Shown: piece by piece, positions 37,931 to 52,500 of the stretch
Position numbering within the stretch: position 1 is the first letter of the stretch
Layout: the number at the start of each line of letters is the position of its first letter
NCBI GenBank assembly: GCA_022113835.1
Contig: JAILWY010000016.1
Span: 6,417,501-6,481,500, forward strand
DNA: 64,000 bases
From: Atopsyche davidsoni
Lineage: Eukaryota; Arthropoda; Insecta; Trichoptera; Hydrobiosidae
Direction: 5' to 3'
Program-made: the position numbers and the translations under genes
The notes under the pieces: model-generated
What the model saw: only the letters and a program-made list of their open reading frames with translations
What the model was told of the DNA's origin: nothing
Databases searched by the model: none

Positions 37931-40900
37931 AAAATATGAATATATAAAACACCACTATTCAGACATACACCTTTCCCTTGATTCACACTGAAGATAGATT
38001 CCTAAGAAAATCGTGTAAATTGAAATTATAGTTTTTTATATATATATAACCGTAACCGTATTTCTACGTAAAACATAAAAAAAACATTAAAAAAAAACAT
38101 AAAAATACTGATCACATATTCATAAATGACAAGAATCGAAAAAATTAATAACAATTTAATAATTGTTATCACTTTTGTAAACTTTTGATCTTTTCTTCAT
38201 TTTTATCACTTGATAGTACTTAATGCGATTCAAGTTCGATGTTGGATGAATTAGAAACAATTTCAGATCGGCGAGGCTTGGTAATTAAATCCGTAGCTAA
38301 CAATTATGTTTTGTATTTAGTAAAATCATTTCATTTAGACTCGACAGTTGACATGCATGCTCACAAAAAATCATCTTTGAGAGATTTATAAAAAAATTAT
38401 CTTTAATAAAGCCTGTTCCCAAGTACAATATAATGCCAGAAAACAACTAAAATATACGTTTTTTTACGTTTACGTTGCCATCGAAAATTAAATATTGTAG
38501 TTAACCGAGTTTTCTAAAAAGTGGTTCTACGCAATAACTTTCAACTGGTTTTTTATTCAACTTGTAGATAGCTGCTAACCAAAATAATCGGAAAGCTTAG
38601 TTTGGAGTACTTCAGTGTAAGAAGCCGGAAAAAATACAAGAGGATTATAATGTCTGCAGGTAAACTCATGTACGCATGTTGAAATAAAAGCCTGATTTCA
38701 TCGTATACAATCGTCATGTTTTGAAGTAGGCTTAATTGCTCTATTCTAGATTAAGCTACCATTTAATTAATCTCGGTTATCTCTCGAACAATGCACTTGT
38801 ATATATTTTGTTGGCGAAAGAACGCGGAAGACACTCTAGCGTGGATTAAATCAATTAGGAAGCGTGGAGATAGTCTAATCTGTAATTGGTGCAGCGGATC
38901 AGTTAGCGTCGATGTGATGTGTAAACGCGAATCCAGAGCACTTAGGAAGTAAAATACTCTATTTTAATAATCTTTAGGTATTGTGAAATGTGTAATTTTT
39001 ATTGTTGAGGCATTAGAGTTTAACGGTATTTTTAAAATAATGAGATATAATAAGACCTATTGATGTATAAAGTAAATCGGTCGGGTATTACGTAAGGCGT
39101 TGCGACTTCTTTCAATGGCCTCCGCACAAATGGCGCCCGTGGCAGAGAGCCGCCTGCTGCTTAGGCCGTCCCCGATACATACAATCTGCGGACAAGCGAA
39201 ATGCGAAACTGATAAATGGGAACGGTATTGGTCACGAAACTCATCTCCCCGGTAATGCCACGCAGTAGTAATAATGAGAGATGTTACAGGGCTGCCAAAA
39301 AAATATTATACATTTTTGTTTATATAGTATTCGAATGTATTATTCAAGCAAATATAAAGCTTATTCAATTGAAGTTATTCTTGTAACGGAAGTTTTAGTT
39401 GGAAACTGGAAGCGTAAACCTCCAGCGCCACAGCGCGTAGGCATCAATTTAAGCCTGTGTTATCAATCTAATGCGACTTATTAGCCATCATTACACTTTG
39501 AATACTCGATAAAATTATTTTTCCCTCGGGTTAAAACCTTTCTCTAGTGTAGTTCTTCACTATTGGGGCTGCCGAAGGGGTTCTTGAGTTGATCGTCGAA
39601 TAAACGTTTGTTGCTAACAAGCCTTATATCAAGCGTCTGTAATTTATATAACCTAACCATAATTTAATTGAAAACGTTTAATATTAAATATTTTAAGCAT
39701 TGCAATTAGAGGTATCCAATTTTTTGAGTGATTTCATTATACTTTGAAGGTGAGGTTCAGATTCTGATTGAATGAATAAAAATCAAAACACCACAGTTAG
39801 CAATACTCGAGGACCGAGAACGGAGTTAATTAATACATAAAAATATAAAATGATTATGTGATGACACAGTCGACTCGTGTTGTCAAATCCGCAACGAACG
39901 TAACCAAAAAATAAATCAAATACAATTTAGTAATAGAGTGTAGTTTTATTAGTCTCGTTGGCTTTCTAAAGTGATATAATGTGGAGTGGCGGCTGCATGG
40001 GACTTGCATTGGAGCAAATTAGCCAACCCGGTAAGTCTGCTTCTTTTCAGAAGTTTTGCAATACTCGTGGCTGTCTAAGTGCTAAAATTATATTGGAATA
40101 ACTGCTGTTTCACGTGCATAAATTTTCCAAATGATATGTGTGAATAAAGGAATGCGAAACATTTACATATCTTGTAAAAAATACAGCAATTAGTGTTAGT
40201 ATGTTATTAAAATATGTGTATTATATCATTGAATTTATTATCCGTGGAAATAGTCGGAAATAACCTTGAATAAATAAGTGTTTTTTCGTAATGTTTTCAT
40301 TTTTCCAAAATTAGCATCAAAATAAAAAGTCGACTCGTAGAAATGAAATTTTGGTTCAGCATGTGGATATTGTCATTTTTTTTTTTCATTCTTTAGGAAA
40401 TATCATAAATCTTTATAAAATGAACATGTTCAATGTATTTAATAAAATATACTCGGACGTGGAGTCCAATATATGCAAATTGTGATACTATGTATTGTTT
40501 GTATATATGTATAATGCTCACATTCTCGCATATAATTAAATATTACAAAAATACGTTAAAGAGACATTTTTACAGTATTCAAAATAATTTAAATAACGTA
40601 TTGAAAAGCTTTTTAATTTAAGATTAATAATTTGTTACAACCATGTTTATTTCTATTGAACTTAATTATATTGTATGAACAAAAATTAATCATAATTTAA
40701 GACAGATCATCGGATATTTTGTACATATACTGATTATAATATATTTTGAAGTAATAAAATTAATACTGAACCGCCATGAGTTAATTTAGAAGAGAGAAGA
40801 TTATCACTAATTTCTTATATAAAACCACAACATTGCTAAGACTTTAAAAGTGAAAAATAGGATAGGAATATTGTACAATATTATCGTTTTTTAGTAAATA

Positions 40901-42530
40901 TTTATGGATTTTTTGAAATGTTCTATAATATATTTTTTAATAGATCTCAATACATTGTATATATTTAGGGGGGTTCGGTTTTTTTGTGGTGTCTATATTT
41001 AATGCACGTTTTCAGTGACACTTTGATTTGTCTTGAAGCCTCTCAAATAGTTAGAAGCACAAAGAAATGTAAAACACAGTTCATAGTGCATTATTTTTTT
41101 AAGTTTTTCGTTTCTGTACGCTAAAGTATTGGCATCGTGATGTACGTCTGATCGAATATTATCATATTGAAAATATTAGCTTGAAATAACCACCGAGCAT
41201 ACACCAGATATTTAAAACCCAACAGTGACACTTAGATGTCTCATAAACTAGATATAGATAAATATCGGTTTGATTAAATATACCAGTTGAGATTTAGTGA
41301 TAACCTTGAATGTGTTGCTTGTTTACGTTTTCCGATGAGCCTAGGCAGGCTGCAGACCGCAGGCAATTTCCTATCGATCTTGCGATGATTTAGGTTTCGC
41401 GTAAGGGCCTCCGCTGCGTTCCGCTGGTCTCGAAAGCAAATAGAGCGTCTGGGATTGAATATCGTTATTTGTTCGCAGTAATGGGGGACTCATTGGACAG
41501 CTTTATAGCGGGGAGATCCGCGGAAGATAGGCTGGATAGAAACATCGGCACGACGAGATGACCACCGATGGAGATGTGCCACATTAATATTGTAACATTG
41601 TTAAGATTCGATCTATAAGACTAGAGCTTACTTTGCGAAATGATAGTATTCATTGCGGCAGAAAAATATTTAAAAATAAACACAATTAATCCAATCAAAT
41701 ATACGCATTAGGAAATTGTTAATTTTATAGTTTGATAATCAAACGTGTGAAGAAACTCGAGGTTTTTCACGTCTTATGCACTACAGTATTGACCGATCAT
41801 TATGTACGAATTGTTATGTCAGTGTGTTATTTGTATGCGTGTGATTACGTCTAATATCATTAATTAAAATTGAAATATTTAATCTTATTACATCAAGAAA
41901 ACATTTCGAATATATTAACATTACAATTGAACATGTTGCCTTGTGCAAAGCTTTTTTTCAATATGAGTCAAATATTTTCGTTTTAAAAACATTGCACACA
42001 GGTAAGTATTTGTTTTCATAAAGATTTAGTTTTTGTATTGAAACTTATCTACATAAATAAACAAACACCATTCTGAATGAATGCTGTAATTATTAATATT
42101 ATTTTGATTAAATATAATTAAAATAATTAAAAATTGCAACGAGATTTCGATTGGTTATAAATATTTTCTTTTTATGCAATATATTCAATTTTCACGTTCA
42201 TTAAGAGCATATGGCTCAATCTAGACGAATAGATTTTTTATGGTTTGGTTTTTGATTTCTAAATTATTATTCTGGGCAGGTGTTATACCAATTAGTGTAT
42301 TGAACGCGCAAATCATATCGGAGATTCGTCTATTAGTAAATAACGCCCAGTCATGCGTCTGAAGAGTACTGGAGAGGCCGGCGAGCCGTGATAACATTTA
42401 GCTCAGCCAGAGAAAGTTTTCATCAAAAAACGAATAATTAGGCATATATTTACTCCATTTACACTTTAAGATGAAAAAGTAGAAGTAAACATGATTTCCT
42501 TGTATATTTTATAAATATATATATGATATA
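37931..42530. other. AT-rich noncoding DNA with GC-richer islands
   Basis: No gene recognised. Less AT-rich islands at 38815-38950, 39100-39270, 41330-41590 and 42290-42410 are candidate conserved noncoding elements. The third contains an acceptor-like GTTCGCAG followed by a 26-codon frame starting ATGGGGGACTC (41481), which is weak evidence for an exon. Confidence 0.45.
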
Positions 42531-42921
42531 TCTTCTGCAAGTGCAAATCCTCAGAGGAGGTTGGCGATCATTTCACTGAGCATATACTCATACTGAGCCA
42601 GTGTCCATGGTTTTTTATGGGAAAAATAGTGTAGGGGGTCCCTACACCGCAGTCTTATATTCGAAGAAAAGGTCTGCGTACTACTGCTGCCCAATAGCAT
42701 TATTATATAATCCTTTCCTTACAAAGTTCTGGCGTTTATATCTGATAATCCTTCTGCAGTTGACTGCAGAAACAATAGCAGGAGCCCCCCCACTAAGACA
42801 AGGTACTTCCAGAGCACTTGCCTCCACAATCATTCCAAGTCCACTGCTCCATTACCGATCCTTTATAGACACTCAGGGCAGCCATGCACAAGCAATAGAA
42901 TGGGGAGAGCGAGGAGGTTTA
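42531..42921 (+). mobile_element. Interspersed repeat A, copy 3
   Basis: Nearly full length relative to copy 1 and in the opposite orientation. It includes a small palindrome TTCTGCAGTTGACTGCAGAA (42750-42769) where copy 1 has a related CTGCAG-rich segment. A 107-codon frame (42601-42924) lies inside; since copy 1 does not keep this frame, it is not taken as a gene. Confidence 0.8.
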
Positions 42922-45900
42922 TAAACATGAAATATTGCTATTTTTTCCTGATCAAAAGTAAATGATAATGATACTTGCCGTTTTTCATTGAACCATGTTT
43001 GAAATATACACTCATAATGTTGAGTAATATTAATTATTGTAAATACTATTTTTAATGTTTCTCCCGCTACTACAATTATGCTAGAACAAACGACATAATC
43101 TCCTGTAATATTATACTGCATTCAAGATTGGTTCTATGTTGTATATCAAGCAGATATTTTTTTTCTTCTGATTACGGTGAACTTAAAGCGACGGTACTTT
43201 AAATTATATTATATTTCTAAAATGTAGTTCAGCCAGCCAATGTCGAGATGCTGATGATACTATTATGGCAAGAATGTTTAATCTTTAATTTATAGGAAGA
43301 AAACCGCTCATCAAATCAGCTGCAGAATTATGAGCCGACGACAATTTATTTTATAACCGAATCAAAATAATTTACCTTAACATAACAAAATAATATTGAA
43401 TATTATGTAACGATTACTTGTTATAAATGTAATCAATAACCGATTAAAATCTTATTCTTCCTTATTGTATTCACATATATATTTGTGAATTTTGTGTTAT
43501 TTTTTTATAATACGGCACTGAATGAGAACGGAATGTGATATTAACGACTTCTCATTCGCTTTTCCGGAATACAAATAAGTTTATTACGCTCGGTAAGCTG
43601 AAGTTTTGTTTTGATACAATATTTTATTTTATAATCAATTAAACGAATGAAATAAAAACTCTATTGTTGTGAGAAATTGTTTATATAATTGAACAGTGAG
43701 TTCTCAAAGACGTTTGAAGTTTTCTTTGTTTGACTTAATTAATAAAGAGCTCGCTGGCAGCTTCGGTAATTATGTGTCTTCATTGCGTAATGATTGACTT
43801 GTGCTCACTGTGTGGTCGTAATAGAGGAAGATTGCACCTGAAGAGTATCGGCAGTAATTGTTCAGAAGTCTCTTCTCCATCCGGTACACCCATAGCGTGA
43901 AGGAAAACTGTGACGAAGGCGGAAGAATCTGTACCAGAACAAAAATCAATAAGCTCCTAGTACTTAAGTACTCATATATATTTTTTTTCTTTGCGACAGT
44001 TAATATATGCGTGAATAGAAAAATGAATGGAGACAATACAATACTTATTTTTAAGTTAATTGAATCGTCAGTAATATTTCGGTTCTTATGTTGAATATAT
44101 TTAAAATAAAATAAGATATAAATGGTGAAAATTCAAGTATAAAATAGAAATAAGCACATGTGAGATTATCGGTATGATTATTATTTTACACACCATACAC
44201 TATAAAATATTCAATTCATATTAGATATTGTTTACTAGTAACGTAATGACCTGATTTCTTCTATGTTCTTATAAAAAGTATAACCGATACAAACCACAAT
44301 AATTCATATTTGCGATTACAAAAAAAAATACGTGAGATGTTTCCGTTTGAAAGTCGTTTTATGTTAGAAATTGAAAATAAGCGAGAGAAAAATGTATGCC
44401 ATCACTCAAAACTTAGACAGAGTGTAAAATTGATTTATTACCGCTTTAGATTGATTGCGTACAAAGTCATCTATTGTAAAACATAATACTTACATGCAAT
44501 ATCACATAATGGATGTATAACACACTGCAATGAGGGGTCTCGCCACTCGAGTCGAAAGCCTCCGCTTGCCTCGTGAAACTTCAGCAGGTTTTACGGCTAT
44601 CGAGAACAAGTGGAAAATGACGGACTGAGAGAAGCACCTCGAACGGATGGAGATTCATCAACCTTGTGGTGTCTTACGCCATCAAAATAACACTACCGCG
44701 ACGAGCTTGTCAGTCACTAGTGAAATTATGTTCATCATTATTGTTTTTAATTCCAAATCAAACCAAAAAAATACGCAAAAAATAATTTTATGATAAACAT
44801 ATTCTTTAGTTTAAATACTGTATGAGTTGCTTACCATTAAATTATTTTTTAAATAAAATTTTGTGCTTAAAACCATTTCAATATACGATAGGTTTTTTGG
44901 TGATAGATATGGCTAGCCTACTAATCCGGATGCGTTACAACAACTTATCAGTGTAACTTGTAAGATATGTGTGAAAAACACAAGCACTAATATTCATAGT
45001 GCTTAATAGACACTGAAATTAATTATATATATTTTTTAAATTCACACTATTTTAATAGAAATAATCTTCGATCATATTGATAAATGATTTAATGAGTCCG
45101 ATCACTTGCGGAGACCGCCTGGTATTTATGTTCTTATAAGAAGCACGACTCCGAGACCGCAGCATTGATGGCTCCATAGGACTGGTCCGGGAGAAAGCGT
45201 CCCCAGTGAGGTGCCGCTGTCCATACGCGCAAATATTGTACATCTCAACAGCAGTTTTCACTTTTCTATTTCATCTAAATAGGAGAAAAACGCAAAAACT
45301 TGTTTTTTTTTATTCCAGTATGCTTGAAGTAACATATTTATTGACATATTTGAAATCTACTTGTGAAGTAAAGAAAAAATTATGGCGTTGATATAAATGA
45401 CGTTCATGTGTATGGAAGCTCTTTATATTAATTGTGAACTTAAATTATAAATAAAATCTGATATGACGAAAGTTAATATACAGATAAAAATGACTTAATA
45501 AAATTCGTGCTTATGTTTTCACAAAGAAAAATATACGTAACAAATTTTCCGTAAAATTATTGCAACAGTAATTTAAAACAAAAACCTTATATTTGTATTA
45601 TTATATGCAAACTTGATATGAAAATGATGGTGCACAACAATCATCACCATACCGCAAGAAAAGGTATTCTAATTCAAGTAAAATAATGAGAAGCGTTCTT
45701 CACAACGTGTGGTTCATCTCAGTTAAACATTGCAGAGAACACTGTCCCGCACTGCGGTTTCCGTGGTCATATTAGGCTAACGAGAGATGAATGTTTAAAA
45801 CAAGGTTTATATAGACATGCTAAGTGATTTGTCTAAAGACAATTACAGTCAGTGGTTAATCAAAAGTACCTTGAAGGTTTCATATTTTCATATAATTTCA

Positions 45901-46022
45901 CGAATTCCATTTGGCCCGAGTGTGTGCAGAGACGATCACCAAGCAAAGGTTGGTATTCCAGGGAGGCTCTGTAGGCGACTGATCACTTACTATTATATAA
46001 AATTTCTTATGTTAGCGACATA
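42922..46022. other. AT-rich noncoding DNA with GC-richer islands
   Basis: No gene recognised. Islands at 44530-44710 and 45090-45230 are less AT-rich. The second is open on the minus strand (69 codons, 45261-45052) with weak splice-like borders. Neither translation is recognised. Confidence 0.45.
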
Positions 46023-46130
46023 GCTTGCCTTGTTGGTTCAGTTAACTTCTGATCGAGAGGCCTCAGGTTTGATCCCCGTCTCGACAGGAGAATGAATTGA
46101 TTGAAGCGATCGATGTTACGCCTATTTAAG
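46023..46130 (+). mobile_element. tRNA-like SINE head or tRNA pseudogene
   Basis: Has a polymerase III A-box-like TTGGTTCAGTTAAC (46033-46046) and, about 20 bases later, a B-box-like GGTTTGATCCC (46066-46076), followed by CCGTCTCGAC. The order and spacing are those of a tRNA-derived promoter. The cloverleaf cannot be completed convincingly, and AT-rich sequence follows, so a SINE head or decayed tRNA is more likely than a working tRNA gene. The right boundary is arbitrary. Confidence 0.5.
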
Positions 46131-46862
46131 TTTGGTCAATGATAATTTATATTACCATCCAAATTGTAAAAAGATAGCTATCGTATATCGTTTATTTATT
46201 GGCTTAATGCTTTTTTGTAATATTACAACTGGATGTGTTTTCATGAAAATAACAGATCATAATAATATGAGCATCGTTAAACATATGTCTGGAGATTCGT
46301 AAAAAGGCATAAACAAACCCGTTCACCTGCAAGAGCTCGACCAGGGCTGGACCTCGTCAGGTCTGGCTAAGTGGAAGTTTTCGGAGAACCAGGCAACCTG
46401 TCAGGTTGAGAAAATTCCATAATACCATATTATCAGTATTTTACTTTATGTTCACTTACCTAAATAAATGATTGTGATATTTTCATACAAAGAAGTTAAC
46501 TGCAGTTGAGCAGGTTTGAATAAATAAATATAATAATTTACAATGTTTACTTTATTGAGATAGTTCTGGCTAAACGTAAAAAAAAAACATTTCTTCGAAC
46601 AAATCCAAACATCAGAAAATGACAAAAGAGTTTTCCTCAGTATTTAATGCATTTAAATATATATTTTTTTAAATTATAAAAATCTTTAAAAGACGTAGTC
46701 GTTAAATTGTAATTAGAAGTTCAAAACCACACCTCCGCTCATTCTTACCGTATGAACTCTAGTCGTGACCGCTCGAAGGCTTCCTCTCCGCTGGAAGGAC
46801 CACAGGCTCTCCACTGTCATGCCAAAAGTACCTCATCGATAATAGTTTCAATATACTCACAA

Positions 46863-46865
<3 letters not shown>
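46131..46865. other. AT-rich noncoding DNA
   Basis: A short GC-richer patch at 46320-46410 has repeated AACCTGTCAGG / CCTCGTCAGG-type motifs. Nothing else was recognised. Confidence 0.5.

Positions 46866-46935
<70 letters not shown>
46866..46935. repeat. (TA)35 microsatellite
   Basis: Seventy bases of uninterrupted TA. A shorter TA run lies at about 47570-47586. Confidence 0.97.
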
Positions 46936-46936
<1 letters not shown>

Positions 46937-49152
46937 TTAAATTTTCCAAAAACTTTTAGTTCTTTTCAAAATAAACGTAACATCTTGATTAAATATTGTC
47001 ACAAAAAAATCACCAAGTGTTTGAAATAAAACTCACGTAAACATTATAGTAATAGTTATATAAAATAATTTTAAAATATTTCAGTTAATTAATATATTTT
47101 TTTATGTTAGTACGAGGATAGTATACTATTATATATAGAGACATATAGATTTTACAAAAATCACATCAGCAAATCTGTTAAAAATAAGTTTGACAAAATA
47201 TATTTTTTTTTTGCTTCTTTGGTTTTATTAAATAGGCAATTTTTTAATCGATTCTATGAAACATAAATAAAATATGTATTTAATCGTAAATTACGTTCAT
47301 AGAGTTTAATTATGAATAATAGCTCTAATGTAAGGATCAAACGTGTATTTTGTGTAAACATGTGAAGACTGAATCGTTTTCCATGAGAAATTTACGTGGG
47401 AAAGTAAAAATGACTAATGAAAACGAGTACAAACGCACTTATTCTGTATTGAAAGCTTGTAAGGTAACACCATGTCTCATAGTTCATGTTTATTGAGCTA
47501 ATAACGGCAAATACTGCAATCATATTTTATTTTAAATATTTTGCAGTGAATATCAGTAGTTTTTGTATTATATATATATATATATACATATATTTATTTA
47601 TTTATAAATGTTGAATCTAAAAATTACAGTGCCTGCATAGATTTTATCAAATTTTGTTTGAACGTTTTACATGAGCATTTAGCACGAGCCCGCGGCTGGC
47701 AGCTTTTTTATTTAATAAACGAAGGACCATGAAATCTGTAACCACTTCTCGGTATTTCAGGTATAATTTTGATACGACAGACTTGCACTGCAACAAGGTG
47801 TATGGTGACTTGGGAAAGGGAAGTTCAATACAATAGTGGAAATCATGAGATAGAACGCCATCGATGTATCCACCCTATTCAACCTTTTTTATACAAAGCC
47901 AACAAAAAATATGTATGGAAAAAATATGAATCAATTTTACTGTACATTTATATTAAATATAACTTGTCATCATTGTATTTTTGGTAACGAAAAAATTTGG
48001 ACAGATTTTACAAAATAATTACTCCTTCCTTTCTTTGAATCAACAAAATTCCTGAAACCTAGCTTTATAATATGCATTTTCATAACATAGGCGTATAAAT
48101 GCGCATTGAGTCTTTTGATCGTTTTGCCGGCCAATGCTATTAATAATTAGCCGACTACTCACCTGCTGCACTTGTGGAGAGAAACGCAAATTAATACTTA
48201 CGATATGTAACTGCATTAAAATAAAATCAAAATAAAAGTAAACGGACGACTAGTGCAACCGCTCCCTCGATTCACCGTTTCAGGTGTTATTATGAATAAT
48301 TAAATATCAACGAATGGAAATTAATCGCACTTCTTCGCGGATGTTTCAAAGCGTGTTTTCTATATTATTAAGAGTACACCCACATGTATTACATATAAAA
48401 TATTTTATTATTAATATTTCGATACAATCGTGATAACTGAATGTTATTAATTACACATAATTGATTACACAAGTAAATGTATAAATATATGCAAATTATG
48501 CTTATAACTTATGATTTACAATTATACTGAGTTGGAAAATTAAAAAAAAATAGTAAATTATTTGCGGGCATACTGTTATACTGGGCATGTAAAAAGCATA
48601 TCTTGATTTAATTGTGCTGAGGATTCTGTTATTTTTAATGTACACTATGAGATATTTTACATGTAACAATATTCAAAAAAACCCACAGTAACTCATGAAA
48701 TTATTTTTAATGGACTCTATCCATATAATAAATCAAATTGACTTATCGGGATTGTCACTAATACGAGTATCACGAAAAACTCGAATTTATTATTATTATT
48801 TTGTAAGAGTATCAAGATACCGAATTTAGTTAAATATTTTTTAAATATGTCCTATTATAATAAAAACAGAATCTTTCAGGTGAAACGTGACAAATCATTT
48901 AAAATGCGTGAGTCAATATATTTTCAAACAAATATATTTCCAAAAGGTTTTAAAAAACATTTTAAATTGATTTCGCGAAACGGGGACTATGCCACGACCG
49001 CTACTACTTCCTTTTAAAACATGGTCATGTAAATTACTTGACTTTTATTTATTTGACCAAGGGATTGCGTGCATACATAAGATATGCTATTTATCTGATT
49101 GTGTGTGATTTTAATAATTTTGTCGTCGTTTTAAATTACCGATTCGCCTTAC
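46936..49152. other. AT-rich noncoding DNA
   Basis: No gene, repeat or RNA recognised. A 72-codon frame at 47769-47987 (+) has no domain. Confidence 0.55.
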
Positions 49153-49565
49153 CTGGCTGTATATAGTAAGAGACCAGAGCCAGTTCACATGTGAGCATCA
49201 TCTCGGTATGTAAATTAGACATTTTGTATGTGGCGAGCAGCTCAAAAGCGATCATGTTTGCAATTTGTTTGACGATATTCCTTTGACAGCTCAAACGGAG
49301 TTGCATCTCTGACATGCAGGATTGTTGAGGTTTCTTGTATACTTTGCGGTAGGCTTTATGTCACGCGTTGCATTCTTGATGAAGTTGTGTTTCCCCGCGG
49401 CCTGAGATGGACGATACATTCATCTTTAGATTTAACATCATAGTCCCGTTTTAATAATGTAAACATTTCAAAATACGTGCATGTTAAAAAGTTATTGTGT
49501 TTAATCAAAGCTGTAAATGCAGAAGGGTCGCTGTTATTGTAACATGATTTTTTCAGAAGTAGCAA
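49153..49565 (-). pseudogene. Possible decayed coding segment, family unknown
   Basis: Two consecutive open frames on the minus strand: 49565-49356 (69 codons, ending RGNTTSSRMQRVT) and, in a different register, from upstream of 49315 down to a donor-like CAG/GTAAGG whose exon base is 49153 (contains SEMQLRLSCQRNIVKQIANM). Base composition is richer in GC than the flanks and the second frame looks protein-like. The two could be one reading frame broken by a shift. No family is recognised; chance or a degraded transposon or host exon are all possible. Confidence 0.2.
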
Positions 49566-52500
49566 AATAAAATTAATATTTCATATTATTGATTATATTG
49601 ATTTATGGCGACTGACAATTTATAAAAAGAGTGAAATTGGAATATTCACAAAAGAATATTGTTCATTATTATAACATATTTACATTTATTCTACTACTAT
49701 CGTTATTTAGTTATTTATACTAAGTATTTAGTGTTGATAAGTCCGGAAAATATAAAAAAAATAAACAATAAAGAAGTTTGGCATGCAGGTTTTTTTTATA
49801 AAGGTCACAGGGGATTTGATTTCAAAACACAGCGATAAATATACGTAATGTGATTATTTTTATCAAATAATACATTATTTAGATGTTACAAGGTATATTT
49901 AGATGATTATTAGAATTGCACTAATTTACTGGTCATTCAATAGGTATTTACACATCTGTGCATTACAATTTATGTTTTGTATGTATTGTATGTACATCAT
50001 CAAATTTATACTCCACAGTGTGCACATCGAATTTAACACGGCAAAGTAAAAGTTTTATTTTTTCCGTCTCATATACCCTCGTTCGATTTCTTTTATTACA
50101 AAGCACATACGATTTCTGCAGCATTAATCACTATGAAATGGTGCGAATCTTCGTTTGGCTGCGGGCGGCGGAGATAAGGCGCAAAAACCAGGTTAATTTA
50201 CTCACTCATATTTCACGAACGAGTCGTTTAGCTTGTCCAGTGACTCCAGCGAAATGAATAATTGGTTTATGATGGAGAGTTTTAGATAAGACCTTAAGGG
50301 AAACTGAAAAAAAATTATTCACCAATTACTATTTAACTCATATATATTCTAACCATAAATCAATATATTAAAATGACCCCAAGCCCAAATATTTTTTTAA
50401 AAATTTGAATTCGCAAAAAAATCCATTTAATATAATAAAAAGATGATATTTATGTTTGAATGTGAACAAAATTATATTGCTGTGAGATAAAACATTATTT
50501 GCATTGCAGATTGGCTATTTTGGAAATTAATTTACTTTTATTAGTAATTACATATTTTAGAAAATATACTCGACTTAATTACACTTTTTTTAGTTTAAAA
50601 AAATCATTATATAGCGTATTTTTTATGCTAACCCTTAGGAGCTCTGTCTTGAGTAAAAATATCAACGCATACCTGTCAGACAATTTTCATATCGAAATCT
50701 TCCCGTTGTAAACGGATAAGGCTTAGCTGCTTATGGCATATAATATACAAACGACTTTTGACAAATTGTTTCTTCGTTTTCTATGATAATTATTATTCAT
50801 CGACATATCCAATGGAAATTCAAGCTCTGTATTAATGAATGAACATTAGAAAAGCCGTTTATAATTTGCTGCATTAGACCGTACGACCATATTCGCTGGT
50901 CTTTGGTTTCAGCGGTCAATCAAGCTAATGAAGCCTCACATGCCACGCGTCGAAACCATTATTACTGCCTCCTTTATTAGTCAGTCAAAATAAACTATTC
51001 AGCGATAGATTGACATGTTTCCGATTCAATGCCACAAATAATTATATTTTAACTGTCTCATTCATAAATTAATACTTATTCATCGAATAAACAATATACT
51101 ATTATTAAGGTAAAAATCAATAGATCTTGAATCAAAGCTTGATCACTTAGCTTATTTCCTGTTTTTTTTTTAATACAGTTTTAAGTTTAATTTGTTGAAT
51201 ATATCTATTCGTACTTGTAAATTTTGTGAAACTTTAAACGGGTACTGGACTGATAGCATACAATATATATATATTTATGATATTTTAAAGGTACTAACAA
51301 AGTACTTATGTGCCCACGCAGTCAGTATTACAGCCACATTTAACACATCCCACCTACAATAAAAAAGTGATCCAAATATATGTATTTAACACTAGATATT
51401 TAACAAACACATGCTTCTTATAAACGAGTACGTTAGCGTGGCCTCATAACCTTGTTTTAATATACTAATATTATGAATGAAAATTTTAAAATAAATAATC
51501 ACTCAAATCTGTTTATTGAACCCATTTCTGTGAATCAATTCCATCTAGTACGTGTAATTGTACTGGAGGAAAAAATAATGAAATTAAATTGACAACATTA
51601 AACAGGATCTGCATTAAAATCTATATAAAACGTGTAGGGATGATTTTCGATACGAGCGTTGTGGTTGTAAGAGATGATGTAACCACCGGCAGCATTGGTG
51701 GTCGTGGAGCTCCGAAATATGGTGGACGGTCACTAAAGATTAAACGCAATCCACATTGCGGTCGATCAATGGCTACTCGCGATTGAGTTAATTTGTTAAA
51801 TGATTTGAACGTAGCCATTCATTTTTATCACTGTCCGCGTCGATTCTATCATAATTTTGATCGGAGATAAAAAATTATGAGCGGTATCTGAATCCCAAAG
51901 ATCATATATAATTTTGCGTATGAACCTTTTTAGTAGATATTTTTTTGTTTCGTAATTTATAAAAATATATTTTACCCAGTTATTACGAGTGTCTTTTGTC
52001 CAGTGCGTTGCGGAGTTCTGTTTATTCATACGGTGTTGTGTTGAGACAGGTGGGGTCACGCTCGCTGAAAGCATTTCGATCGTTATGCCTTCACATTATG
52101 ACTTCAATGTCCGAAGTTTGCGGCATCTTGGTCGTAGATGCATTGTATCATAATTTTCCGTTTGACCTTAAGGTGACTATGTTAACCTTTTTTATTTTAA
52201 TCCCACGTGTTCAGATGTCTGAGAAGGAAAATACAGGTAGGTAAGCAATTGAAAGCATTCGAGGCAATTGCGGAGTGTTCAGCTTAAAGTATTTCCGAAC
52301 CCATCCCAAGAGGGTTTTTTTCTAAAAGAGTTATCATTCCCTCTGACAAAATTTAAATAAAAACAAGACCCCTTGCTCGACAAAGCAACATTTCAGCCAT
52401 TAAATTATGAGGCTTTTTTAATAACACAAGTGTCACCGCATCCCATCTAAATACTTTTGATAATTTCTATGTAGAAAGACAAATAAAAAATGACATTTTT

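Noticed and set aside
42601..42924. 107-codon open frame
   Set aside because: Lies inside repeat A copy 3; the other copies do not preserve the frame.
46023..46130. Functional tRNA gene
   Set aside because: A- and B-box-like motifs are present, but acceptor and anticodon stems could not be completed; called as a SINE head or pseudogene.
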